Origin: Ifrita kowaldi
Taxonomy: Eukaryota > Chordata > Aves > Passeriformes > Cinclosomatidae
Length of the DNA: 64,000 bases
NCBI GenBank assembly: GCA_013398055.1
Contig: VZRS01001713.1
Location: forward strand, 124,001-188,000
Direction: 5' to 3'
The notes below the pieces were generated by a model. That model searched no databases and was not told the DNA's origin. It saw only the letters and a program-made list of their open reading frames with translations. Position numbers and translations under genes: made by a program. Shown in pieces: positions 1-11,000 of the stretch. Position 1 is the stretch's first letter. Each line of letters begins with the position of its first letter.

Positions 1-29
1 GTTAAAATGCCTCGAAAAAGCCAACTTAC

Positions 30-113
30 GCAGCAGCTTCTTGTTTTGACACCCCTTTGATATTCTCCGCCAAATAATCATCTATGGCATCTTTGTCTTT
101 GATCAAATGAATC
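30..113 (-). CDS. Internal coding exon of an unidentified minus-strand gene (84 bp, phase 2-2)
   Basis: Read on the minus strand, a pyrimidine-rich tract (complement of about 116-140) ends in TTTAG. The exon follows, then GTAAGT (complement of 24-29) as a near-consensus donor. The exon has 1 nt completing a codon, 27 open codons and 2 nt over, so it keeps phase. The peptide includes HLIKDKDAIDDYLAEN and then KGVSKQEAAA. It is hydrophilic and helix-prone with no membrane segment, and looks like part of a soluble domain. Its first base completes the AG left by the exon at 2124-2220, giving an arginine codon and a continuous frame. The other two frames are closed or unlike protein. I do not recognise the family and assign no function. 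Later exons lie beyond the left edge. That it is an exon is well supported; identity is unknown. Confidence 0.8.
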
Positions 114-2123
114 CTAAATTTAAATGAAAAAAATTAAAAGAAACACTGTAAGGTGCTAACATAGACTTCTGCAGCATGTATAATATATTATCATTGCCAA
201 GTAGAGCTAAATACTGAAATATTGACAAAGTAATGTATCAGCCATTCTATAAGCACATACAAATATCTTTTTAATTTTTTGGTCTGTAGCTGTTTCAAAT
301 CTTTATTTCTAAAAGAAAACAGAGGTGGTATTAGCTTTCAGGGATCTGGTTATCTGATATTTCTGTCTAAACTTGAAGAAATTGTGTATTAGCTAAATCA
401 ATAACAATTGATTAAGTTATCCATATTTAAACTGTTTCCTAAACCAGAACCATTACATTTTTGTATTATCAGTATGGACCAGAGTGGTCCAATCTATTTC
501 ATATTTAGCTTCCTTGAAATTAAAAACAAAGTCAAATCAACAAAAGAATTCCCAAATCCAACTCAAAATGTTTTCCTTGGTGCAATGCAATCTTTTAATC
601 CTGCTCCTGGCTTTCCACAGTTGAGCAGCACAGTGCAAAACGTGGTCCAGTGAGGGGGCAATCTGAAGGGCATTAAAATAAAGAACAAATTTCAGGATGC
701 ATGGATCTAAGTTTCAAATTTGAACTGTGCATCATTTCACCTTTCACTTCAGCCATCATATCTTTGCATCTCCACTCTGATACGAGATGCCTGGAAAGGG
801 TAATATGCACTTACTGACCATAAAGTGTATGTAAATAGAATCTGATATCCTGCCTGTAGAGGATGTTATCTTTATAAAAGTAATGTGAATTTATTTTTAT
901 TCTCCGGAGAAAGAGCATAAAGATTGTCTGGTTAATCACTCAAAGATAAAAGAAATTCAGCATTAGTGCTCCACATAAATCTATTACTTTGCTCTTCCTC
1001 TGTCTGTATTACACTGCTGTCTTTCATTACAGTGATGAGAGTAAACTCTTTTCATAATGTTAGCTAATATAAGCGTCATGCTCCTTATTGCTCTGAGAAT
1101 ACTGAAGACACTTCATGAAGTTCATTTAAATGAAAACAAAATAGCTAAGCAAAGTAGAGATATTTTGACATATCTGTATTTAAAACAATGTAACAGTGAA
1201 AACTTCCCTCACAAACAGTGCCTTTAAATTTGTTCCAGAATTTGCTGCTGCTGAGTGGCACCAGCAGAGGCTTGTGCTTCCAGGCTGCACTTAACACAAG
1301 CCATAGGAGTTGCGGCTGATCCGGCTAAATGTACACCTTATGGATATTGCCATAAAAATTCCCTTATAATCAACACCAAGATGTATTCAATATCAAAATT
1401 TTCACATCAAAATTATTTAGGAAGATATTTGGAAGAAGGGAGAGAAAGTCAAAATTCCCAAACTGAAACAGTGAACGACAACAGGCAAATTCCTATCAGC
1501 TTGCTGCGATTTAATCCACACCGCAGTTAGAAACCACCTCAAAATGAAACAAAGGAAAGACAGGTGCCTTTCCATTATCTTTACAAAGGTATTTTAATTC
1601 CATCAACTCAATAAAATCATTATGGCTTCCTACATGCAATGAGAATTAAAAACATTAATTAATTAATTAATCAATGTGAAGAAAAGAGACTGTGACTTGG
1701 AATGGACATTGTTTCTTTATACAGAATTGACGTGAGGATGGCACTTGCTAAAAGACACTGTTTCTTTTCCTCCAGAAGTTGCCACTTGCTTTTTCTAAGC
1801 TGTTTTATCCTTATTTCTCCAGTGTTTCCAAAATGACTCACTGTACTTCATAAAGTGAATAAAAAGAGTCCACTTCTCCTGTAAGTTGGCTCCTATTTAA
1901 TTTTAAATCACTCAGTTATTAAAGAGAAATCCATTTTAATCCAATGGACACCTTCTTTTTTCCTCCCTTTTAATTGTGGAACTTTCCTAAGAGAGAATTT
2001 CCTTGCCTCTGATTTTTGTAGTTTTAAATATTGCAAAAGAGCAAATATAATTTGTCACCTCGGCACAGCTGACTGAAGCTGTTCACAGCAAAAATGATGC
2101 TTTGAAAGAGAAGAGGTACCTAC
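114..2123 (-). other. Intron between the two left-edge coding exons
   Basis: This 2010-bp interval runs on the minus strand from a GTAGGT donor next to 2124 to a TTTAG acceptor next to 113. It is AT-rich, holds an (ATTA)n run at 1654-1670, and shows no other recognisable gene or transposon. The short open frames inside it have no codon character. Confidence 0.7.
1654..1670. repeat. (ATTA)n simple repeat
   Basis: About four uninterrupted ATTA units inside the intron. Confidence 0.85.
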
Positions 2124-2220
2124 CTTGCAAAGTCTAATGGGGGGCAAAGAGCCTGCTCTATGAACTTGGGATGCTCCCCTGGGCTTTGGAGGACCGCTTG
2201 AGGCAAGACATTCAATTTAA
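2124..2220 (-). CDS. Internal coding exon of the same unidentified minus-strand gene (97 bp, phase 1-2)
   Basis: On the minus strand a T-rich acceptor (GTTTGTTTGTTTTAG) leads into 97 bp that end AAG followed by the donor GTAGGT. The exon starts with 2 nt completing a codon, carries 31 open codons and leaves AG, which the next exon (113-30) completes with G. The peptide includes LPQAVLQSPGEHPKFIE and then ALCPPLDFA. Its mix of proline, charged and hydrophobic residues is like a real globular protein. Both other frames contain or quickly meet stops. The preceding exon must end one base into a codon. I found no such exon between here and the assembly gap at 4576-5570, so it may be in the gap or was missed. 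Product unknown; no domain or catalytic motif is visible in about 59 residues. Confidence 0.8.
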
Positions 2221-4319
2221 CTAAAACAAACAAACGAAACCAACATTACTTGAAACAACCCCTTCACAGCAATGCAGTTTCTTTTCCTTCTCGTGCTGCT
2301 TCCCAGCCCACTCTCTGTTATTTCCTGCGCATTAAGACCCAACTCCAGTTCCACACAAATCGCAGCACTACTTCAGTAGGACATAACACAAAGGAATGGT
2401 CATTATCCAACTTTCCATGGTTTTCTGTCTTTCACTGAGGTGCTGTTGGTTTCCATAGGGACAGCTGATTCAGGAACCATACTTGCATGGGATTTCCTGT
2501 GCTTCCTTGAGCTATCTAGGTTCAAGTATTGATAACATTTTAAATTAATACACAATGTGGACAAGTGATGGAATATACAGTGTGTAAAGCACTGGGTTAA
2601 TGTTCAAAATCCTACATAATCATAGTAGAAACAGTCTTTTGAAGGAAAAAATGTAAGTAATGCTATACTTACAACACAGGGTTTTACTTAAAACAAAAGC
2701 CCCACAGTTATGTAGAATTGTCTAGCTTGTCATTTTGAAGTACATAAATGCTAATAGGACTTTTTTGTCATATAGAGCTACTGTGTTTTTTCCCCAAGTA
2801 TTCAGTCTACACTTCCTACCATTAAAGTTTCAGCTGCCAGTTCCTTCATTTTGCATGTCTGTGATCTGAGGACGTTAGCAGCAGGAGCACCCTTACTTTT
2901 AAATTTGGTTTAATGTAGGTATTGCATGCCCTGCTGGTAGGCCTGAAGGCATAAACTTTTAATAGGGATGGAAAAACAGAATATAATAAGAGGGGGGGAA
3001 AGAATTTAACTATTTGCTACATTTAGTGAAAGGAAATTTAGTTTTTGGGAAATAAGTGTTACATATGAATCAATTTGTTACTGAATGATTAGCATCAGAC
3101 TAACAGATATTTTATATTTTAGCCTTTCTGGGATCAAAAGCCACTTCATTGATGCAGTATTTTGCTGTGGTTGTAGTGAAGTAATTTTTTAAATTGTGTT
3201 ACTTAGAACTGAATAATAAGGAGAATTATAGTTTGAAAAGATGACAGGATAGGATATTTCTCCTAAGTCATTCTTTTGGGGTCTCGTACTAATGGAAACA
3301 TTTTTTACAGAAAGAAAAAAGATATTATTTATAAATAAACTGATCTGCAATTAGAGGCAGCAACATTTAACAGAAGTGTGTCCTGGAAAATAAAAAATCA
3401 ATAGAATAAGGAAATATGGGTAATTAATCACTATAAAAGATTACACTTCTCACAGAGAATGACAGGTTTGTATACAAAAACTGTATCGAAAAGAAAACCC
3501 CTTTTCAGGAAGAAGCTATTCAGTGAGAGATAGTAATTAAACTTTGGAACAACAATATTGAAGCCCAGAGAAGATGCAAAGCTTTTGGTTTTAGGTATCA
3601 AGTGGGAAAATAAAAACGGCCATGCCTTATTGGCAGCTGATGAATTTGGCAAGGCAGGGGGCTGACTGCAGCTATGGAGCAGCAAAGGGAGGGGAAGCAT
3701 ATGAAAGGAGACCTCCATAGAGCCTCTGCAGCCATGGAAAGCTATTGATGGGGAGCTGCAATTTGGGGACTGCCTCATGGCACCTGGCTGGAGCACACAA
3801 CAACTCCTTGCTGGTTCATATGCTCCACGTTCCCAATCCACAAAAATCAAGTCTATGGCAAAAGAGGCTGTCATGCACACAGGTCTCACATAAGGCACAT
3901 ACACAGACATTTTTCTTAGTATGTTCCTGCCTCACAGGGACTAAAATACTGCCCTGGCTCCTATTTCAAATTCAAAGCTTGGGAGAGAAAAAAAACCCCA
4001 AACTGCTTCATAATAATGCCAACTGAACTTTTACTTTAGACTTGGGAGGTTGCTTTCAGCGTGAAATGGAGGCTATATTTCCTTCATTTCCAAGGTAACT
4101 GTCATTCTTACAGGTAAATTACAAGCACAGACACATGACAGAAGGCACCAGTAACACATCCTTCTGAAACCCATGCTATTTCAGTCATGTAAATTTCGTT
4201 GCTGGTCATTTAAAGACCACTTTACATCTTGCTCCTTTATTATAAAGCCCAAGCCACGTCTCATTCACTTAATCAAACCCGCAAAATTCAGTGAAAGATG
4301 AGGTGGTGCAGTTGTTTCT
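2221..4319 (-). other. Probable 5' intron of the left-edge gene; nothing else recognised
   Basis: AT-rich DNA lies between the upstream coding exon and the CpG-rich block. A consensus GTAAGT donor on the minus strand (complement of about 2667-2672) has no convincing acceptor or open frame in front of it. A 159-codon open frame at 3431-3910 (minus) lacks codon character and is about what chance gives in a window this size. Confidence 0.4.
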
Positions 4320-5650
4320 CAAGAAGCGCTCGATTTAATCCCATGATGGAAGGAATCTCCCCATGGACGGGAATCGCTCCAAGGTGCACCGAAGCCGAAG
4401 GTAAAACATCAGCTGATTGCAATGGTGCGTTTCCCAGCAACTTTTGGGAAACCTGTTGGCTGCCTCTTAGCTCTTCCCACACATTTTCCAAGGTATTAAC
4501 TGGAGGCTGAGGATCTCCCAAGGAGGTGAGGAAGCAGGAATAGCCTCGACATATAGATGTCTTCGCAGCATATCTNNNNNNNNNNNNNNNNNNNNNNNNN
4601 NNNNNNNNNNNNNNNNNNNNNNNNNNNNNNNNNNNNNNNNNNNNNNNNNNNNNNNNNNNNNNNNNNNNNNNNNNNNNNNNNNNNNNNNNNNNNNNNNNNN
4701 NNNNNNNNNNNNNNNNNNNNNNNNNNNNNNNNNNNNNNNNNNNNNNNNNNNNNNNNNNNNNNNNNNNNNNNNNNNNNNNNNNNNNNNNNNNNNNNNNNNN
4801 NNNNNNNNNNNNNNNNNNNNNNNNNNNNNNNNNNNNNNNNNNNNNNNNNNNNNNNNNNNNNNNNNNNNNNNNNNNNNNNNNNNNNNNNNNNNNNNNNNNN
4901 NNNNNNNNNNNNNNNNNNNNNNNNNNNNNNNNNNNNNNNNNNNNNNNNNNNNNNNNNNNNNNNNNNNNNNNNNNNNNNNNNNNNNNNNNNNNNNNNNNNN
5001 NNNNNNNNNNNNNNNNNNNNNNNNNNNNNNNNNNNNNNNNNNNNNNNNNNNNNNNNNNNNNNNNNNNNNNNNNNNNNNNNNNNNNNNNNNNNNNNNNNNN
5101 NNNNNNNNNNNNNNNNNNNNNNNNNNNNNNNNNNNNNNNNNNNNNNNNNNNNNNNNNNNNNNNNNNNNNNNNNNNNNNNNNNNNNNNNNNNNNNNNNNNN
5201 NNNNNNNNNNNNNNNNNNNNNNNNNNNNNNNNNNNNNNNNNNNNNNNNNNNNNNNNNNNNNNNNNNNNNNNNNNNNNNNNNNNNNNNNNNNNNNNNNNNN
5301 NNNNNNNNNNNNNNNNNNNNNNNNNNNNNNNNNNNNNNNNNNNNNNNNNNNNNNNNNNNNNNNNNNNNNNNNNNNNNNNNNNNNNNNNNNNNNNNNNNNN
5401 NNNNNNNNNNNNNNNNNNNNNNNNNNNNNNNNNNNNNNNNNNNNNNNNNNNNNNNNNNNNNNNNNNNNNNNNNNNNNNNNNNNNNNNNNNNNNNNNNNNN
5501 NNNNNNNNNNNNNNNNNNNNNNNNNNNNNNNNNNNNNNNNNNNNNNNNNNNNNNNNNNNNNNNNNNNNNNGCTCGGGTGAGCTCTGAACGAGCTGCCTCA
5601 AACGGGAGCATCGCTCAAAGCTGAGCGAGTTTCTGGAGCTGGCAAGCAAA
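4320..5650. promoter_or_regulatory. Probable CpG-island promoter, mostly hidden by an assembly gap
   Basis: About nine CpG dinucleotides fall in 4321-4570 and about six in 5571-5670, against near absence in most of the window. GC content also rises on both sides of the 995-base N run. Bird assemblies often lose GC-rich first exons and promoters this way. Coding exons transcribed leftward from here (2220-2124, 113-30) make it the likely promoter and first exon of that gene. A plus-strand transcript reaching the start-codon exon at 24980-25194 could start here too, but that is a guess. The flanks hold open frames on the minus strand, such as 4288-4575, that I could not tie to a spliced product. 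Confidence 0.5.
4576..5570. other. Assembly gap, 995 N
   Basis: An unbroken run of N. Translations spanning it are meaningless. Its flanks are CpG-rich, so the missing sequence is probably GC-rich. Confidence 1.
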
Positions 5651-5740
5651 GAGCCAGGACCGTATGGATACCTAAGGAAGTGTGGGCAATCTCTCTGATG
5701 ATAAATGGACACCTGCAGTGAGCAGGTTTTCTTCTTTCAC

Positions 5741-6222
5741 AGAATCATAGAATGGTTAGAGTTGGAGGGGACCACAGTGGGTCATCTGGTCTAACCTCCC
5801 TGCACAAGCAGGGTCATCCCAGAGCACCTGGCACTGGATTGTGCCCAGATGGTCCATGAATATCTCAGTGAGGGAGGCCACAATCTCTCTGGCCAATCTG
5901 TTCCAGTGTGTGGTCACTGCATAGTAAAGAAGTTCTTCCTCATGTTCAGGTGAAACTTCCTGCACATCAGTTTCTGCCCATTCCTCTTGCCCTATTGCTT
6001 GGCACCACTGAGCAGAGCCTGGATCCATCCTCTTGGCATCCCTACTGCAGATACTGACAGACCTTCGTGAGGTCCCTTCTCATTCGTCTCCTCTCAAGAC
6101 TGAACAGGCCCAGCTCCCTCAGCCTTTACTTGTAAGACAGATGCGCCAGTCCCTTAATCATCTTTGTTGCCCTCCATCCTTCCAGGACCTCTGCTCCTCT
6201 CTGACATCCTTCATGACAAGGG
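5741..6222 (-). mobile_element. CR1 LINE fragment, 3' end, 5'-truncated
   Basis: The left end reads AGAATCATAGAATGG, the reverse complement of the CR1 3' terminus. The body matches the inverted CR1 3' region seen in birds: GTTGGAGGGGACC near the terminus, then AAGTTCTTCCTCATGTTCAGG, the CTCAAGACTGAACAGGCCCAG segment and TTAATCATCTTTGTTGCCCTCC. About 480 bp are kept and the 5' end is lost, as in most CR1 copies. A 90-codon minus-strand open frame inside it comes from the LINE and is not a gene. It sits about 90 bp right of the CpG-rich block. The right boundary is approximate. Confidence 0.93.
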
Positions 6223-6235
6223 GAAAGAGCAAGTA

Positions 6236-6940
6236 GAAAAAATATTAGACTGAATCTCTGAGTAAGTGACATAACATGAAGGCATTTGGCTTGTGGAAAA
6301 TGTCCTCACTTTCTCTTGAGGAAAACCTGCTGCTTAATTTACTGTCACAAAGGAGCCGTTCTAAGGGGCTGGTCTGCTAGGGTGGCTGGGGGCTGGTCAG
6401 AGAAATATTGAGAAGGAATCAATGAGTTTTTGCTACGTGCAAATGAAAACTATAAGAGAAACCCAATTGGGATGTTACAGAATATAAAGAGCAGAGTTTT
6501 TTCAGTGACTTTCTTTTTGTGTTGGAAACTTGACACCAGCAGGAGATCATTTTTTTCACACAGATTTGACCTAGTTTTTATTGCTACAACTGTTTGGAAA
6601 ACAGGAATGTCAGAATCAATTGCTATAGTCTGTTTTGGAAGGATCAAGTGGACAGAAAGCACTTCAAAAATGGCATTACCTGTTTCTGAGTTGATGGCAA
6701 TCGGAAACACAGGATCTTGAATGTTTATGGGTCAATGTTCTAGTGGATAAGTCAGAAGCTGACAGGGTACTTAGCTGATATCAAATCACACTAGAGAACA
6801 GCCTGACCTATGCCTTACCCACCTACAACACATAGGAAAAGCACTGCTGTACTGAGTGAATTTCAATCTGAGTGACATAACGCTGCCAGCGTTAAAATGT
6901 ACGTGGAATTTCAAAATATTTAAAATGTCCATTTCCTAAC
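6236..6940. other. Unassigned AT-rich sequence between two LINE pieces
   Basis: Nothing firm was recognised. Two opposing 86-96-codon open frames at 6430-6720 overlap each other and look accidental. The stretch could be a more decayed 5' part of the LINE relic that starts near 6945. Confidence 0.4.
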
Positions 6941-6944
6941 TCGA

Positions 6945-8060
6945 AAAATGTTGCATCCAACACAGAGGAATTCTATATTAGACCTCATCTTGTCAGATGA
7001 AAAGGAATTGATCACAGAACTAAAAATTAGCCATAGCTTAGGTATAACTGATAATGATTTGATCACATTTGTTATGTGCAAACAGAATTAAGTCCAAGCC
7101 AATAATACATATACTTAATCCTTTGAAAGGGGTAATTTTATAAAGGTGAGTACTATTATAAGGTAAGTCTGTCGGAAGAAGAAATTTAATCTGAAATGGG
7201 AAAATGGTAATCGGAAGTGGTTTAAGGATGGTAGCGCAGATACCCACTCAGCCATAATGCCACAACCAAGGAATATGTTTGCTGAAAATCCAGGGTGGTT
7301 TATAAGGCAAACATCTGCAAAACTGAAGAAAGAATGTGGTGTCATTCATGTACACTGAAAGGCAGGGGTTTTAGAAAATTACTGTGGCAAGTAACAGGTT
7401 ATGAGGGAAATATACATATGATCAACAGAGTTAAAATGAGGAAATTGGAAGGTTTTTGCAAGTATAGAATACAGAAGATCTGAATGGTAAGAAGACTTTA
7501 TTAAGACCTGAGGATGAGAGCTTTAACCTTCATCAGTGACAAACTCCAAATATTAAAGATATACATATTTATTCTGTGCGTTTGGGAAGATGGCAGCTGA
7601 TGTAATTATGTTGTTAGTATTGAAGAGTTGTTTTCTATTCAAATGATGAGGGAGAACGGTTCAGTTACGGAAGGCAAGCTGCCATTAAAGCTTTTGGAAT
7701 GAATATGTTAACCAATGTTTATTCAAAAGTTCTTAGAACACTAAGACTTTTTTAAGGAGGATGAAGCTAGTATTGTTCTAATACCTTAAAAGAATAAATG
7801 GGATAATAATAGTTTACCAATGTGACATTGATCAGGCAAAACACAGGATAGAAAATATTGTTAACTCAGTTAGCAAATAATTTAAAAGAAGAAAGTTATT
7901 TCTAATTACCATGGGCTTCTGCTAAAAAATCTATATGTTCTGGCAGAAAAATAGAGCCTGGCAAGCAGACTTTGCTTTCTTAATGAGGCTGCAGGTTTCG
8001 CTTATTGATGTAATTTAATTAGACTTCAGTAAAGCATTTGACTTATTATCATTTAGCTTT
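6945..8060 (+). mobile_element. Ancient CR1/L3-clade LINE ORF2 relic
   Basis: At about 6970-7090 the plus strand encodes ILDLILSDEKELIT and then SHSLGITDNDLITF. This corresponds to the end of the CR1/L3 endonuclease domain (the LDLxLT...SDH motif), with the catalytic SDH region decayed to TDN. At about 8015-8045 it encodes LDFSKAFD, the conserved reverse-transcriptase motif of CR1-group LINEs, with an in-frame stop just before it. The two motifs are about 1 kb apart in the right order, as in an intact ORF2. Stops and frameshifts fill the space between. This is far older than the CR1 copies at 5.7, 14.3 and 63.7 kb. Edges are approximate. Confidence 0.7.
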
Positions 8061-8069
8061 TTGAATTAA

Positions 8070-11000
8070 ACACTTCAATAACACAATTATTTGTGTCCTG
8101 TACATAAACTTACAAAGAAAACTTGTAAAAACCAAAAAGATAAACCAGCAGATTTAAAATTACTCTTAATATGCTGGAATGATATCTGAAGTACTTCACA
8201 AGCAGACATTTATGCCATGGCTACATCTCCTGTGTTAAACATATATAATTCATTTGACTTGGAAGCAAAGTAAGAAATCTTTTTTTTTTTATGGAGATGT
8301 GTTCAAAGGATCTTGCATGCCAAACAATATGTAAGTTAGAGAGAGCACTCTTTAGCAGAGAATCAAAGGCAGTCTACATCTCCATAGTAATACGAAGAGG
8401 CAGTAGCCTTTCTGTGGTTAAGGGTGAAACCAGCTCCTATTACAATGCTGTGTTTTAGCATCAATTTAATTTGCCCAGAAATGTTTGGCCTGGAAGTCCT
8501 GAAGGGAAAGGATGTCTGTCCATGGAAAAAAAATTCAGTTGCTAGCACTTTTTTGTTCCTATCATTAGAGTAGGTTTTCTCCCAATTCTGTGAGCAATGA
8601 TAATGTCCAAGGAAGGATAATATTTTATAGCAGATACTCTTTGCAAAAACTGTGTGAAGAATTAATTTGTATGAAAAAAAATTTATTTCAGACATCGGCA
8701 TATTCAAAAATGTAACCTAGAGACGCAAAAAGTGCAATGTATTGATCATTATGAGTAGCTGGTACCCTTAGGAAATATGTTTGTGCACCTTTAATGGTTA
8801 CATGGAAAAGGAATAGCTGTGCTTAAATGTGGCAATGCCCCAAACTTACCAGAACATATCAGGATACTCCTGAATATTGAATACTTGAATACTGCTCATT
8901 AAAAAAATAAGTGTTTTGATTCCTGCCTAACTGTCCATCTTTGGTGCCTGGTAGTTTTGATTTTTCTATTACTTATCAACCTGTCCACTATACAAAAAAA
9001 CCCCAAATCGGAAGTGTCCCCAGTCCTTTGCTTTTGAAGGGGGGAAAGAGGAAGTCTAAAGTATCATGGAGAAAAGTATGAAGGAAAAAAAGGAGGAAAA
9101 GCCAGATAGATAAAAATACAAAACCAGGGAAGTGGAGGGGGGCAACACTGAGCATGCTACAAAGGAACAATCAATGTACAAAGATTTTCTTGGCATTTGC
9201 CTGACAGCACCTGATAAACTTAGTCATGAATGTTGGAATTGCCAGTAATACTGCTTTTCAAAACTCATGCTCTTAAGTCTTTATATCATGCAATTGTAGG
9301 CCCTATATTCTAAATGCGTTACAGATAAATGCCCCAGCATGCACTTTGTATTTCATAACAAACCGAAATTTATCCCATCAATATCTCCTCCTGGTTCTCT
9401 TTACTTATTTCAGGTACTTTATAGGTCTGCATCAGATGGATTTTCACCTACTGAAACATTTGTAACATCACCAACTTACTTGTTTGGCCTTCTTTTGAAA
9501 GCTGTCTAGAAAGATTTATATAAAAAGTTAATCAAACTACATCACTGACTCAGCTCATCAGTACAACTTTTTCATCACCATAACAATATCTCTGTGACAT
9601 CTAGCTTATCATCATGAATTATGGGGGAAAGGATAAACAACCCATTAAGAAATTAAAGGCCCACAAAGGTGCAGTTTGATAAAGGATAAAAAAAACCCAC
9701 GGGGTATGTATAATAAAATCTCTCTCCCCTGAAGAGTGATTGTTATCTTTCTTTCATGAGCGTCAAAGACCTGGAGCTTCTCAGTGCCTCAGGCAAGTGA
9801 GTTTGAAGGTCTCCTTCATGATTGAATGGGAAATTGTAATCAGAATTAGCTTATGACTGTTTATCCTATAGAGCATTTAAAAAAATGTTTTATGTGTAGA
9901 ACTGATATTAGTAACTGATAGAAAAAGCCACTGTAATCACATTTAGAAAACTTGACTGTATTTTCAGTATTCAGTGTGTGATTATCTGTTTATTCTGGTG
10001 TATGTTGGGACAAGCTGTTTCATGGAGAGCTGAGCTAAATAGTTCTAATCCATTAATTTGTATAGTCTTCATTCTGTAATAAATGGAAGCCTGGGTGAAA
10101 GAACAGTGATGTACAGATAAAGACGTCTTTACAACCCCAAGAGAAATAAGTAATTCTTAAATAAGTTTTCATTTCCTGAGACAAAATATGCAGCCAATAT
10201 TCTTACTGTACTGCAATTAATTATGCCTTTCTTTATCCTAATGGAAGACAGCAGTACTTACAGCCTTTCAGACTCCTCTGAGTGAATTTCATGATTCTGT
10301 ACGTGGTATGACTTGTGGCTGAATGGGAATCTAACTAAATAAAAGGATGTGCAATCAAAATGAATGACTTAAGCGATGACAGTAGAATTATCCTGTACAG
10401 TTCTGTTCCTTGTATGATAAATTATGCTTAAATTGGTGAAAAAAAAGATTTGAGATAATAAGAAAGTCTGCCAGCAAGAGATGCTCATATTCAGCTGGCA
10501 GAAAAAAATTATTTTTTCCCCGGTAAGTTGAAACTCCAAAGTTTTGCACTTGGTCCCTGAAGATTGTTCCTGATTGCTATTAAACTCTTCTTTCGCTATC
10601 GTTTTCTAGTTCTGGTCACACCCATTGATTACATCTCAGCTAAAACACTGATACAGACAGGTAACAGCAATTATTTACAGATCCCATTTTGTAGTGGAGC
10701 CCAGCCCTGAGACCTTTGTGCACTAGTGCAGTGTAAATGATAAATAACAAATAACAATATGCTAACTATGGAGTACAGATGTCTTTTGAGGTTGGCAGAT
10801 CTAAAATTCTCTTTCTAGATGACTTCTGGAAAACTGCCAGTGACAGCCAGCATTGCCTTTGGCCAGTTCTCTGTTAGCCCAGCATTTATAAGATGTGTTC
10901 AGGTGGGAGAACACCCATCAGAGGCTCACCTACATTTTAAAGGCTTACCTATAGAGGTTTATAACTTAAAGTAGCGGGAATGAAAAAGCATGGAAAGGTC

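Noticed and set aside
2652..2700. Consensus GTAAGT donor on the minus strand
   Set aside because: No acceptor and open frame upstream give a plausible exon.
3431..3910. 159-codon minus-strand open frame
   Set aside because: No family resemblance, overlapped by an open plus frame, and of a length expected by chance in this amount of six-frame AT-rich DNA.
4288..5712. 474-codon minus-strand open frame, and two others, across the assembly gap
   Set aside because: Most of their length is N translated as unknown residues. The real sequence on each side gives at most about 95 and 47 codons and cannot be joined.
5756..6028. 90-codon minus-strand open frame
   Set aside because: Lies wholly inside the CR1 copy.
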